Shown here: piece after piece, positions 24,803 through 35,422 of the stretch | Position numbering within the stretch: position 1 is the first letter of the stretch | How the letters are laid out: each line of letters starts with the position of its first letter | Source: Cladobotryum mycophilum | Lineage: Eukaryota; Ascomycota; Sordariomycetes; Hypocreales; Hypocreaceae | Direction: 5' to 3' | DNA: 64,000 nucleotides | Assembly: GCA_036429605.1 (NCBI GenBank) | Contig: JAVFKD010000015.1 | Coordinates: forward strand, 1,635,421 to 1,699,420 | Translations under genes and position numbers: made by a program | The notes under the pieces: model-generated | The model's database searches: none | The model's input: only the letters and a program-made list of their open reading frames with translations | What the model was told of the DNA's origin: nothing

Positions 24803-26219
24803 ATGATATCAGAAGAAGTTTTTTCGTCCATATGCGGGCCGCCGATAGCTGCCAATACGGCCATTTCCAAGGATGTTGGAGTCTACGCTCACTCTCTTAC
24901 GCCGTCATGGACTGTCAAGTCCTCTTTCAAGAAGAGTTCGACTCCTGTTCACTGCCTGGCCTTGAGTGATAGTCACGTCTTTGCTGCTCAGGATCAAAAG
25001 GCCCACGTTCACGTCTATTCTCGTCTTCGAGGCAATCAAGAATCCCTTGTCCCCTTCCAGGAGAGGATCAAGTGTCTGGCTCTCGCCGGTGACGTCCTCG
25101 TCCTCGGGACTGTTGAAGGCCGGTTGATTCTATGGGAGGTGAGCAATCTTTTACAAGAAAATTTTACTTTTTCACTATCGACAGTTCATTGGACAACCGG
25201 GGGTATCTTAGCTAGAGAACCATTGCTGACGAACCGCATACACACAGACGTGCACTGGGCGACAGGTCACAACCCCACCATGCCATGTACAGGCTGTGAG
25301 CTGTATCGCCGTGTCCCCTCACCACATCCTTTCCGCTTCAGAGGACTCCAACGTAAATGTTTGGTCACTGGCGCACCTCCTTGAGTCTGGCCAAGATGTT
25401 GGTCTCGAACCGGACAGAACCTTGTCCAATCACCGAGCAGCCATCACCGATCTGGTGCTTGGCCCAAGCTCCAATCCCGAGACGAACCTCTGTGTATCCG
25501 CCAGCAAGGACAAGACGTGCATTCTCTGGAACTACTTGACCGGTCAGGTCCTGCGAACGTTACTTTTCCCTACGTCGCCCCTTTGCATTGCGCTCGACCC
25601 CTGTGCTCGAGCCCTATTTGTTTCTTCCGAGGATGGCAACCTTTATCTGGTCGACTTTTTCGGCGACAAGCCACTTCTTGGATCGCGAAGTGCTGAGCTT
25701 GCATCCATTGTTGTTCAAGTGAACTCTCCTCTGGGTGTGGCCGACGAGGAAGCAGGGTCGGCTTCTTGCCTGTCCGTCAGCTATGACGGCACATCTGTCT
25801 TGACTGGACACACCAAAGGCAAGATTCTCAAGTGGAATCTCGTCGATAACAGCCACCCAACTGAATTGGCAAATCTCAATGCTTCCGTCACCAACATGAT
25901 CATGGCGCCTTTACTCCGTGGCAAAGCATCCAGCCAAACAGTTACCGTCGTTAAGCCAAACCAAGCCCAGCGACAGTACACACTTACGGCTCAGTTGGAA
26001 GGAAATTTGAGCAGCAACAGTAGGTTTGATCAGATGCTCAACTCTAAAGGCTTTTCGCCGGAGACTATTGCTGAAGCAATCGCATCGCTTTCCGCCCCGT
26101 CATCTGGTGGCAGTGACGACATGGACTTGAAAAGGCAAAACGACGAACTGCGGGAGATCATCAAGGAACAGCAAGCTCTGCAGAAAGCCACGATGGAGCG
26201 ATACGCCGAGGCGAAATAA
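24803..26219 (+). CDS. IPI3: Pre-rRNA-processing WD40 protein IPI3
   Basis: Two exons, 24803-25138 and 25248-26219, joined in phase 0 over a 109-nt intron, give 435 aa. The junction reads LILWE then TCTGRQVTTP, which keeps a WD repeat intact. WD40 blades end in ILWE, VNVWS, CILWN and ILKWN, and the order matches Ipi3/Crb3: N-terminal MISEEVFSS..., VSCIAVSPHHILSASEDSNVN in the centre, and a C-terminal helical tail (LKRQNDELREIIKEQQAL). In yeast Ipi3 works with Rix1 and Ipi1 in late 60S pre-ribosome maturation (ITS2 processing) in the nucleoplasm and is also linked to replication licensing. The ATG context and the lack of any upstream in-frame ATG with coding bias support the chosen start. Confidence 0.9.
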
Positions 26220-27621
26220 GAAACCACAGATGTTTCCCAAATGTTGGCATCGATCGCTTCACCTAGTGAACAGACCCGTCGGAATACTCTCAAATCCTAG
26301 ATGGCCAGTGTCAACCACCGGCGAATTTCTCCCGGGTCGGAGAAAGATATGTAGCAACCCGCGCCAACCTTTTCGGCCTTGGGAGGCTTGAGCGTCGACA
26401 TTGCATAAGCCCTTGTAGCAATCGACAGCCACCGGGATACAGTTGGAAATTTAGAGGGCGCCAGTTCCGTCCCATTTTCGAGCCTCACCAGGCCCACTCT
26501 CTGAGATCTTCCCCAGGTCGCCCATGATCCATGTGATGGGAATCTGAAAGTCAGCCGCAGAAGACCCTGGCTGATGAACTAAGATCGACACGACGGCACC
26601 AAGAAAAACCCCGATAGCAGGGGTATGATGACAAAAAGGATGAGGGGAGGGAAAGAAAAGCTACACAAAAAAGAAATACGAAAGGATTTGCCAATTGATT
26701 TACAAAGAAATAATGATCGCTGATGTTTTGCTCTCTTTTCGCTCGTGTAAGTCAAGGCTAACGTTGAGCCCCGCGGTCGTTGAATCACGCTCATACAACG
26801 TCGTGGTCGCGTCATCCAATGCGATTCAGATATGCAGCCGTCAGGGAAATTTGATTAAGACATTGGAGAGGCTGCGCCGTTAGCAAAGTGGAAACAGTTT
26901 CTCCATGGTCAGCACTGAGATTTGTAAAATACTGAGTCACTCGTCACATGGCAAAGTGCTCGATGGGTAAGAAGCATACTACTTGTAGTACCAGATGATG
27001 GTAAGCAAGATCTGTTAAGCGACGGAGGCGTTTCTGCCAACAATCGATGCTCTAGATGCTCGGCTGTAAGCAAGCAAACCGAAGCGCCACCATCAGCATC
27101 GGCGGGCAATAGGGTGTCGGAAATGACCGTAGACTTTTCAAGACTTGACTTCATTGTTGCTGTAAACTATCAAATACCGGGCCGGGCGGATGATACCGTA
27201 CACAGGGCCACTGTTACTGTTGTAGTTGCGACGCTCCAATTCAGCGTCTCTCGGTGACAATGCCAAACTCGGCCGAGGGCAATTTCACGCCAGCAGTCTG
27301 TTTTGATGTCGATAGGAGGTTGGCCTGTGCTGCATTGCTTCTACTTGTACTTGACACTGTGCCGTTTCGAGTCATGAGCCATGAGAAGCAGCAAGTCTAA
27401 AGAAATGCTGGTCGGACAAAACTCGGATGACGGCATATTGCAAAACTCTCGGGCATATGTTTCTCCGAACCGACTAGCACCGAACCGTTGGATGCATCTG
27501 CATCATCAAGGGAAGTTGGTGGAGGGTCCATAAAGTGGAATAACGAAATCTCTCTTTGGGGATATTCACGACACCAAACAACCGCCACATAATGTCACTT
27601 GTTGGCAGATTAAGGGGCGAT
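26220..27621. other. Spacer between IPI3 and ISD11
   Basis: 1.4 kb. A minus-strand frame at 26297-26497 (TLKPPKAEKVGAGCYISF) is mildly coding-like, but no complete gene could be built around it. Nothing else is supported. Confidence 0.4.
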
Positions 27622-28189
27622 ATGCCGCAACAAGTCCGATCACTGGTAAGCACACTGCTGCAACAATCGAGAACGGCGCAATGTCGTCGCATTGCAGTGA
27701 AATATTGCGCCGAAGCATCGGAGCGCCGAAGTTGAAGATTTGCGCATTGCAATTGAAAGGCTGTGGCGCTGACCTTTTGACTCACGCAGTACCGCCAATT
27801 ATTACGGCAAGGCGAACAGTTTTCCGCTTACAACTTCCGTGAATATGCCAAGCGACGAACCCGCGATGCCTTTAAAGAGAATATTGCGGTAGAGGACCCG
27901 CGCCAGATTCAAGAGTTGATACAGAAGGGATTGAAGGAGCTGCAAGTGATGAAGGTATGCTCACAAGGAGATTAAGAGCGCTTTGTGTGATATGGGGCTG
28001 ACGAGGAATGGAATAGCGACAAACAGTCATTGGACAGTTCTATCAACTCGATCGATTAGTAGTAGAGGGAGGACTCTCGGTATGCTCGGCTACCACACGA
28101 CAATATTAGGAGCACAAACTGATCATATGCACTAGGGTAAAGAGACGGGGCGTTCAGGAGAAATTGTAAGGCAAAAGGAACCAGGGTAA
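27622..28189 (+). CDS. ISD11: Mitochondrial Fe-S assembly LYR protein ISD11
   Basis: Four small exons, 27622-27645, 27790-27954, 28017-28079 and 28136-28189, all in phase 0 with GT-AG introns of 144, 62 and 56 nt, give 101 aa. The first exon codes only MPQQVRSL. The second opens with YRQLLRQGEQFSAYNFREYAKRR, so the L-Y-R tripeptide is created by splicing. NFREY, TRDAF, DPRQ, the KRQTVIGQFYQLDRLVVE core and the length are all diagnostic of Isd11 (LYRM4). Isd11 binds and stabilises the cysteine desulfurase Nfs1 with acyl carrier protein in the mitochondrial matrix, supplying sulfur for Fe-S clusters; it is normally essential. All four splice sites agree with the conserved alignment, which makes the model strong despite the tiny exons. 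Confidence 0.93.
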
Positions 28190-29010
28190 GTTTGTACCGG
28201 TGCAGAGTGCGGAGGCAGTCTTGACTAACACCTCTTGTAGATATGATTGAACGAACGAAATGATGAACACATTGAAAAGGATAAAGGTCCACATAAAAGC
28301 TGTACATTAGGAATGGAATGACCTTGTACATCACCTACCACTAGGAGCGGAAAGATGGAAACACGGCTCTCCGGCTTGGGAGTATTATTACGAAAATTTG
28401 ATCGGAGCATAGACTACAAAATCTCAACACCAATGATATTGGCCTCCTAGAGAAACGGAACCTATAAATGAAATACGTCGCTGAAATAGCATCCTATCAA
28501 GAGGCCGTTGGCTATGCGTTGGCTATGATTTGTAATGTTGATGCTATAGCTAAAATGTAGCACATAGGTCACCTCACCGTCAAGGTTAGCACAACCATTC
28601 ATACAATAATTTGAACACAACCAATTTTTAACAGTCTTCAAAAATCCTAAATACCCTCATTACGAAGATTCTTAAACATGTTATAGGTGGTTAATTCAAC
28701 AGCATTCAACTTGGAGTAAACAGGAAATCATTTTTACGCCACATGTGGCTGCCTCATATGCTTATATAAGCAATTGCGCGTCCTCCAATTGGCTGACCTC
28801 ACCAAATCGAACTCGTGAATGCTGGTTGACATGGAGCGTGTCTCTCAGCCTTAGCGCATTAAATCTTGTCGCTCTCATTCAGACAACCATTGTATCACTG
28901 CGCATCTTATCATCCTATAGCCCGCGCAACCAGTAGCTTTGCTGCATCTTGACCTATACTACCTTGTCTACGCTGCGGAGCACCATTGCCGCAGTCCCCA
29001 TTCAGGCGCG
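28190..29010. promoter_or_regulatory. Spacer and likely promoter of the acidic repeat gene
   Basis: 820 bp with no gene. A TATATAAG (28763-28770) and a CCAAT (28785-28789) lie about 220-250 bp upstream of the ATG at 29011 and could be core promoter elements; this is motif matching only. Confidence 0.3.
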
Positions 29011-32000
29011 ATGGCGCCAGGAGTACGTTTTGTCGTGACCTCGATGGATCACCAGCTAAACTATTTTTGCAGACAAGACGCGCCAATCGCAGTGGCTACG
29101 TTGAGCATGACGATTTTGAAGGTTTGCCAACTCTGAACATGGACTCTTCACGCGACAATCGCTGATCCACATAGGTCTTCCCGTGCGACAATGGCGACAA
29201 GAATGGACGAACGTCGCGCCGCCGGTTCCGCAAGAGCACCAGCATCAGAACGACATCTGGGCAGTTGAACTGATGCACGGGATGCCCAAGGATGCGACTC
29301 TTTTACCCCCGCATACACAAGAGCTTCTCCGGGCTGCGCGATCGGGACGCCTCTACAAACGGCCAGCTCCCGCGGAAGAGGAGGAAGCGGACGGTGACAC
29401 GGTCCAACCCGAGAAGCCCGAGAAGAAAGAGGAGGATGCCCTAGCGCAGGGTTATCATCTTAGGCTTTGGAAGCAAATCCCTAAGAATGTCGAAGCTCCG
29501 GTTATTTCTCACCTAGCGAAACGACGCAAGGGTACCGTTACCATTGCGAGCAAGACGATTGAGGAGAAAGTGCAGGGCCCGACAGTGACTAGGGCGACCG
29601 TCAGAAGACTTGATGCAGCTGGCAACCCATACACAGAAGAAGTGACATTAGCCGAAGGCCAACAACTCGATGGCGAGATCATTGCTACCAGAGTGGAAGC
29701 ACTGCCTGCCGCAAAGACCGAGGCGTTGGCTCCAGCGCCCCCACAACCAAGGAGGAGACCACCACCACCAAAGAGGAAATCCAAGGCGGGACCCGGACGA
29801 GGGAAGAAGAAGATGAAGCATCAACCAGCAGGCGAGGGCCAGCCGGTGAGGGCAGCTCCGGCTAGAACAGGTGTCCCAGCAGTAGTCAAGCTAGAGAGCG
29901 AGAATGGCGTGGTAAGATGTATAATAAATCTGTCAATTGTATGTGATGCTAACTGTTGGGCGCCCAGAATCCTCCACAAACGGAAACCCAGACACCAAAC
30001 CACGATAGTGAAATGGCTGATGGGGACGAGGATGACGATGAGGAAGATGGCGATGAGGGTGATGATGGTGATGAGGGAGACGAGGGAGAAGGAGATGGCG
30101 ATGAGACTGGCGAAAATGAGCAATCGAATAGCGCTGACGCTGCCCCGGCCGCCCCAACTGCTCCGGTTGCTGCTCCGGTTGCTGTCCCTACTACTCCTCC
30201 TGCTCCTACTCCTCCTATGCCGGTACCGGCGCCAGAGCAAGTGGTCAAGGATAGCGATCAGGAAATGATTGATGCCGTCCTCAACGCCAAATCTCCAGTT
30301 TCAGAGAACCCAGACGTCGAAATGAAAGACGACGCACCGCTTCAAGATGCGCCGCCTGTCCAGCCTTTAAATCTTGCGCCACCTGCACCCACTCTTCCAA
30401 CGGCACCGTTAGAGGGAAGTCCTTTGAAGAACGTGGTTTCGCAGTCGCCCATAGAAACACCAGCATCTCTTTCCGTACCAACCGCAGAGGAGATCCCGGC
30501 GGAAACCCCGGCGGAGCCCCCGCAGAACCTATAGAACCTACACAAACCACAGTAGCAGATACAACAGTAGACTCAATGATTGTTGAGCCACCAACTACAG
30601 TCATGGGTGACGAATCACAGCCAGTGCAAGACGCTGCTGCGCCAGAAGTTGCTACAGAAGTACCTACAGAAGTACCTGCGGATATGGATACAGAGATGGA
30701 TACAGAGATGGATACAGAAGTGGTTTCGGAAGTGGTTCCGGAAGCAGCTCCAGAAACAGCCCCAGAAGTATCAGCTCCAGAGGAGGCATCTCCCATGGAG
30801 TCTACCAAGGAAGAGGCCTTATTACCTCCACCTCATGAGCAAGTGGGCAACATCTCGAGCCCAAAGACAGATGACGACGCTTACAAGTCATCTGAGGAGG
30901 GGCCAAAGAGCCAATCCAGCCAGCAACCAGAGGAGCACAATGTGGCACAGCAACCTGTCCTATCTCATCAATTCTCTACCATGACTGACGACAGCATCAA
31001 ACCTGAAGACTCGGTTTCTGTAACAGCCCCTCTGCCTGGATCAAGATCGACGGCGGTTTCGGAGGTCGGGGCATCAGTCGATGAGATCAAGGAGGCCCCG
31101 CAAAGTGTTACTGAAGAGGCAGTACCATCGGAAGCAGCGCCATCAGAGGCAGCACCATCAGGGCCTGAGCTTCCAGAGCCTATACCAGAGGAAGCCATCC
31201 CAGAGGAGCTTATCCTAGAAGAGCCTATCCTAGAAGAGCCTATACTAGAGGAGCCCGTACAAGAGGAGCCCATGCAAGAGGACCCTGCGCCAGTCTCTGA
31301 GAAGGTGGCTACCCCGCCTGCTGTCGAGGAGGAACCTGACCTTCTCGGCGGTTTGATGGGTGAACTGGATCGGCAAGCGGGCGAAGTTGAGATAAATCTG
31401 ACGCCGGAAATTCCAGAATCGGTGCCTGAGCCTGAACTAGCGCCTGTCCCATCTGAACCCGAGCTTGCACCTGAATCTGAACCTGAGCCGATGGAAATGG
31501 ACGAGCCGGCTACATTGCCAGAGGTTGTTGAGGAACCCCAGCCGGTGGTTGAACCAATAGCAGAGCCAGAGGTTGAATCAGTAGTGGAGCCAGTCGTCGA
31601 ACCAGAAGTCGAACCAGAAGTCGAACCAGCCGTGGAGCCAGCCGTGGGAACAGAAATCGAACCAACCGTGGAACCAGAAGTCAAGCCGGTAGTTGAATCA
31701 TCAGTCGATCTAGCAATCGAGCCAGTAGTCGAGTCAGCAACTGAGCCAGCAACTGAGCCAACGGCTCAGCCACTAGTTGAAGAAACAACTGAACAGCCTG
31801 TTGAAGAAACAGTTGAACAACCAACCGAATCAGTAATCGAATCCGTGGCCGAACCTATAGTCGAATCTATAGTCGAACCTGCAGTCGAACTTGCAGTTGA
31901 ACCTACACTCACAGCTGTCCCCGAGTCAGAGCCGATGGTTCAGGAACCTCCTACAGTGGAGCCAATTCCAGCTCCAGTCCCAGCTCCAGTCGAAGCCGAA

Positions 32001-32117
32001 GCCGAAGTAAAGACGGAGGTACCTGCACCTGTGACAGAGGAGGCTCCAGTTGAACAAGCCCCCGAAGAAGCCCCCGCAGAGGATAAGATGGATGAAGACC
32101 TGCCAGCCAACGCGTAG
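29011..32117 (+). CDS. Acidic, Glu-Pro-Val repeat protein with conserved N terminus (unknown function)
   Basis: Exons 29011-29022, 29073-29121, 29175-29911 and 29968 onward, with introns of 50, 53 and 56 nt. The spliced start reads MAPG, TRRANRSGYVEHDDFEG, then LPVRQWRQEWTNV. The N-terminal ~110 residues (WAVELMHGMPKDATLLPPHTQELLRAARSGRLYKR) look globular and conserved. They are followed by a basic segment (PPPPKRKSKAGPGRGKKKMK, a likely nuclear localisation signal) and a run of Asp/Glu/Gly. The frame of exon 4 stops at 30534 (about 454 aa), while another frame continues to 32117 with a very long Glu-Pro-Val-rich tail. One extra C in the C5 run at 30517-30521 would join them into a protein of about 980 aa. 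A nuclear, chromatin-type role is possible but only inferred from the NLS and acidity. I recognise no family. Confidence 0.7.
30660..32040 (+). repeat. Coding tandem repeats (Glu-Pro-Val rich)
   Basis: Short in-frame repeats of several types: a 15-bp unit encoding MDTE-like blocks at about 30683-30722, a 15-bp unit encoding EEPIL at about 31204-31250, and dozens of EPxVEP-type units from about 31420 to 31920. Copy number is likely to vary between strains. Confidence 0.8.
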
Positions 32118-32520
32118 GTCGTCTTGGCGGCTCTCCATTGGATAGCACAGACTGTTGAGTATTTGGATACAGCTCCTAGAGCGGCTTTGACTATTCAAAT
32201 GTATTATTTGTACCCTGACGTCGCTTGAGAGATTTTTCTTCTTACTTGGAAGACAAGAAGGAGCAAAGAAAGTTTTTTAGTCTTTTTGGTGTTTTATACT
32301 TGGGTTTTATCTCACTCTCTCTATTGTTAAGAATGGGGTTTATGAAAGGGAGGGGGGGGTAGTTATATTGATGGGTATTTTAGGTTACTTTGTGTAAATC
32401 TCATGGTTTTTTCCCCCGCCCTTTAAGAGGAATTGAAAGCGAATGAACAATTTGGTATACGATCCTTGATCCCTGATCCCCCCTTCATCCCCTAAGTATT
32501 GGTGTGAACTCGGATGATGT
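32118..32520. other. Convergent spacer
   Basis: 3' ends of the acidic repeat gene and of the membrane-protein gene face each other. T-rich and G-rich stretches, no gene. Confidence 0.6.
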
Positions 32521-33905
32521 CTAGTTGCTAGATACGGGAACGACCTGGACAGAGAACCCATCTGGGGGTATAGTCAATTGTCCCGCCTCCACGGCCGATG
32601 CGGGATCAAAAGGCGCAATCCTGACTTTATCCACCCTCAGTCTCCCCACGCGGCGCCCATGCATCTGCAGGTTCCGCGCGTGCGCGTTGCTCAACCCCAG
32701 AAGTCCGGCGGTCACCAGCAGCAGGGCCATGAAGACGATGGCGCCGGCCTGGGATAGGTTGCCGCTCAGGCAGGCGACCATGTAGACGATGAGCTTGGAG
32801 GCGGCCTCGAGGTAGCCCTCGAGGGTGGACTTGGCGCGCATCCAGGCCTGCGTCGTGACGGCCTGGAGGTCTGTATCTAGGCCCTTGAGGACGACGCGGC
32901 GGTTGAGGCTCAGGTCGATGGTGTATTCCGTCAGGCGGCTGGACTCGCGCGGGAGGGAGGGGATATGAGGATACGGAAGCGGGGCAGAGGCCGCGGACTG
33001 GGGGGAAAGGGGCCGTAGCGGAGCGATGGAGTCTTCTGATGGACGGGTTGTTGCTGCTGTCGTCTTTTCCGTTTGTGGTTGTTGGTTGGCTTGCTTGTAG
33101 ATTTGCCGCCGGCGGAGACGATCCTTCGGTAACGGCGCGGACGACGACGTCGATCTGGGCGGCAGCAGGTCGGCGGCCACGGGGAGCTTGGAGCGGTTCT
33201 TGATGGCCCAGATGTTGAAGACGCGGGAGATCATGAGGGCGATGAGGAAGCCCAGGCCCCACCACTCCTCGAGGAGGACCATGAATGCTATGGCGGCGAC
33301 GGTGAGGAGCGGGCTGAGGAGGTAGAGGACGTGGCTGAGCGAATCTAGTTCCAGGTCGTCTTGGTGGACGACGCGGCGCTTGAGAGGCCGTCGGGATAGG
33401 AGGTCGGATAGCCGCTTCTTCATTAAGCTTGTTGTGCTGACATTGCCCATGTTGTTGTTCTCGTCGTCACCATCATCGTTGCCGTCTAGTTGGACAAACA
33501 AGTTGATGACGCCAATATCAGGATTGCTCAACCACAATCTCTTCAAGTACTTGACCATGGCCACATTATTAATCACATAGCTCCTCACCTCCCCGGCCGA
33601 CAGCTCAATCGCCTCAGTAAGGCCCAACTCAGCCGACAGCGCCGAGGCAGAGTGCCTGTCCAGCGCGTCCGCCGCCTGCTGGTAGTGCAACCCGGGAGCC
33701 AGGACGAAGGCGTCGAGCCAGGAGCTCCCTCCCTTGATGGCCGTCCGCTCGGCTATGGAGGTGAGGTCGGCGAGGGCGAGGAGGCCGCCGGCGGAGATGG
33801 AGACGTGGGGGATGGGGATGAGGGTCCAGGAGGGTATGAGGGGCCCATCGCGGATGATTTCGGTGGGGGGATGGCGGCCTCGAGTACGAGGTTTTCTAGA
33901 GGCAT
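32521..33905 (-). CDS. Multi-spanning membrane protein, unknown function, frame change at a C6 run
   Basis: The main open frame runs from about 33870 to the stop at 32521 and has no ATG near its start. A good ATG at 33905 opens MPLENLVLEAAIPP in another frame. One extra C in the coding-strand C6 run at 33865-33870 joins them into a 461-aa protein whose N-terminal half reads naturally (TEIIRDGPLIPSW, then HVSISAGG). Four hydrophobic helices fall at about 193-212, 216-235, 366-382 and 386-405. They are separated by a basic, Ser/Pro/Gln-rich loop of about 130 residues. A soluble tail rich in beta-type residues follows. I do not recognise the family; an integral membrane protein is all that can be said. 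No GT-AG intron could bridge the frames in so short a space. Confidence 0.65.
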
Positions 33906-35422
33906 GGGTACTGAGGTGAAGTTTCTGGGAGGGTGAGATTAAAAGTATGATGGGGTGGTAAGGTTCTATATAAGGTATGAAGAAAGAGTTGTTTCGGTGA
34001 AAGAGAGAGGAGAATACGGTGCAAGTAATAGATCACTGAGAATGGAAAACAGATGTACTCTATCAAAAGCTCTTTACAGAGAGAGCAGATATATGTGTGT
34101 ATATGTATATAAGTAAGTAGAGTATAAAGGAAAGGCAGCAGCTCATGTTTACTCTTAACCCCGTCAAGCAACAGAACCAGGAAACAAGGCCACCCTACGA
34201 AGGATCCTTTTTCACAGATCTCGTGTTCTACGAGGGCCCCGCCCATGATGCTGTATAAACCTGCCTTTCAAGGTAATTAGCTACCCCGGTCCTCTTTGTG
34301 CTGATAATACATAATAATCATAAAAACATACCAGTTGGTATCAGAACTCGTCACGGGATGGTAGTTGGGAAGCACGGGAACACTCTTATTTAGGAATGTT
34401 AGATAGTAGACAGGGGGAGAGGGGGGTGCTCGGTTAGGTGACCGATACGTAGGGTAGTCAAGCAGGGTGTCAAAAAAAACACTGCTGGTCAGCACATACA
34501 AAATACTATTACTAAGATCTGTGGTGCTTTTTGACACCCCCCATGGCAGCCTCGGAGTGTGTGGTGGGTGGGTGTTGGTGAGTGGTGGATGGATGGATGG
34601 ATGGTGTTGTCTCGTGACGCTGGGTAGTGTTTGGAGGATTAGCCTGAGATGGTCAAGTGGGTTGTCGGTAGTTGGTAAGCCTCGTTGCGCCCAAATCTTA
34701 AAAATCAGTCACTTTTAATCTTTAAGATCTCTTGGTATTGGTGGTGAATGTAGCTCAAGGAAGAAACAAAGATTGTGGCCGTTGATGCCAGCCATAGGTG
34801 TTGTGGTAAACGTAGGTTGTTCATTATAAGACATCCATACACGGCGCATATCAGTATATAAGTATGTTGGTGATGACCAGACGGCGTACAGGTAGATGGT
34901 GCTATAGCCAACATCTCACCGACCCATCCATCTCATACCAAAACCCCAGCACACGTGCAATAGATGATACGACGTCAGAGGCGGGGAGATTATCGCTCAG
35001 TCACTGATGCCTGCGGAGCTGTTGGATCCAGGGATTCAATTCAGGGCAGAGTGTGGGTGTGATGGATCACGCGTGTGACAATTGCCGGGGCAGATGCTGA
35101 TGGAGGGGCGTAACCAGCTTTCAGTGGATGTTACAGTGGATGCTCCAGTGGAAAGACATCCATGCTGTCGCACAGTACATAATACAGTGTACACACTCCT
35201 CTCTTCTACAACCTCATCCATGGATAGCTAACCTAGAATCCTAACAGTAACAGGCAACCAACTTTAGCAAAACTTCACCACAACAACTCCAGCAACCTCA
35301 AAGATGAATCATGTTAAAGCACCAAAGCTTTTAATGCTATTTAATGTTACCAAGCTTTGGCAAGTCATTACCCTTGGACGCCAAAAATGCTTACTTATTT
35401 GTCCACCACCCAGCTTCCAGCT
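33906..35422. other. Spacer containing a short inverted-repeat element
   Basis: No gene. It holds the 75-bp palindromic element at 34465-34539 and a (GGAT)n run near 34586-34603. Confidence 0.5.
34465..34539 (-). mobile_element. MITE-like 75-bp inverted-repeat element, copy 1
   Basis: The ends are GGGTGTCAAAAA and TTTTTGACACCC, a perfect 12-bp inverted repeat with further pairing inward. Read on the minus strand, it matches the element at 41966-42040 in both ends and in the core GTAATAGTATT, with the same length. It has no coding capacity. A miniature inverted-repeat transposable element is the simplest reading; no clear target duplication was seen at this copy. Confidence 0.6.

Noticed and set aside
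26297..26530. Minus-strand coding-like fragment (TLKPPKAEKVGAGCYISF) next to IPI3
   Set aside because: A possible upstream exon after a TTTCAG acceptor reads in a different frame, and no start or complete gene model could be built.
29821..31684. Long antisense frames opposite the acidic repeat gene
   Set aside because: They are Ser/Gly-rich shadows caused by the repetitive codon usage of the plus-strand gene.
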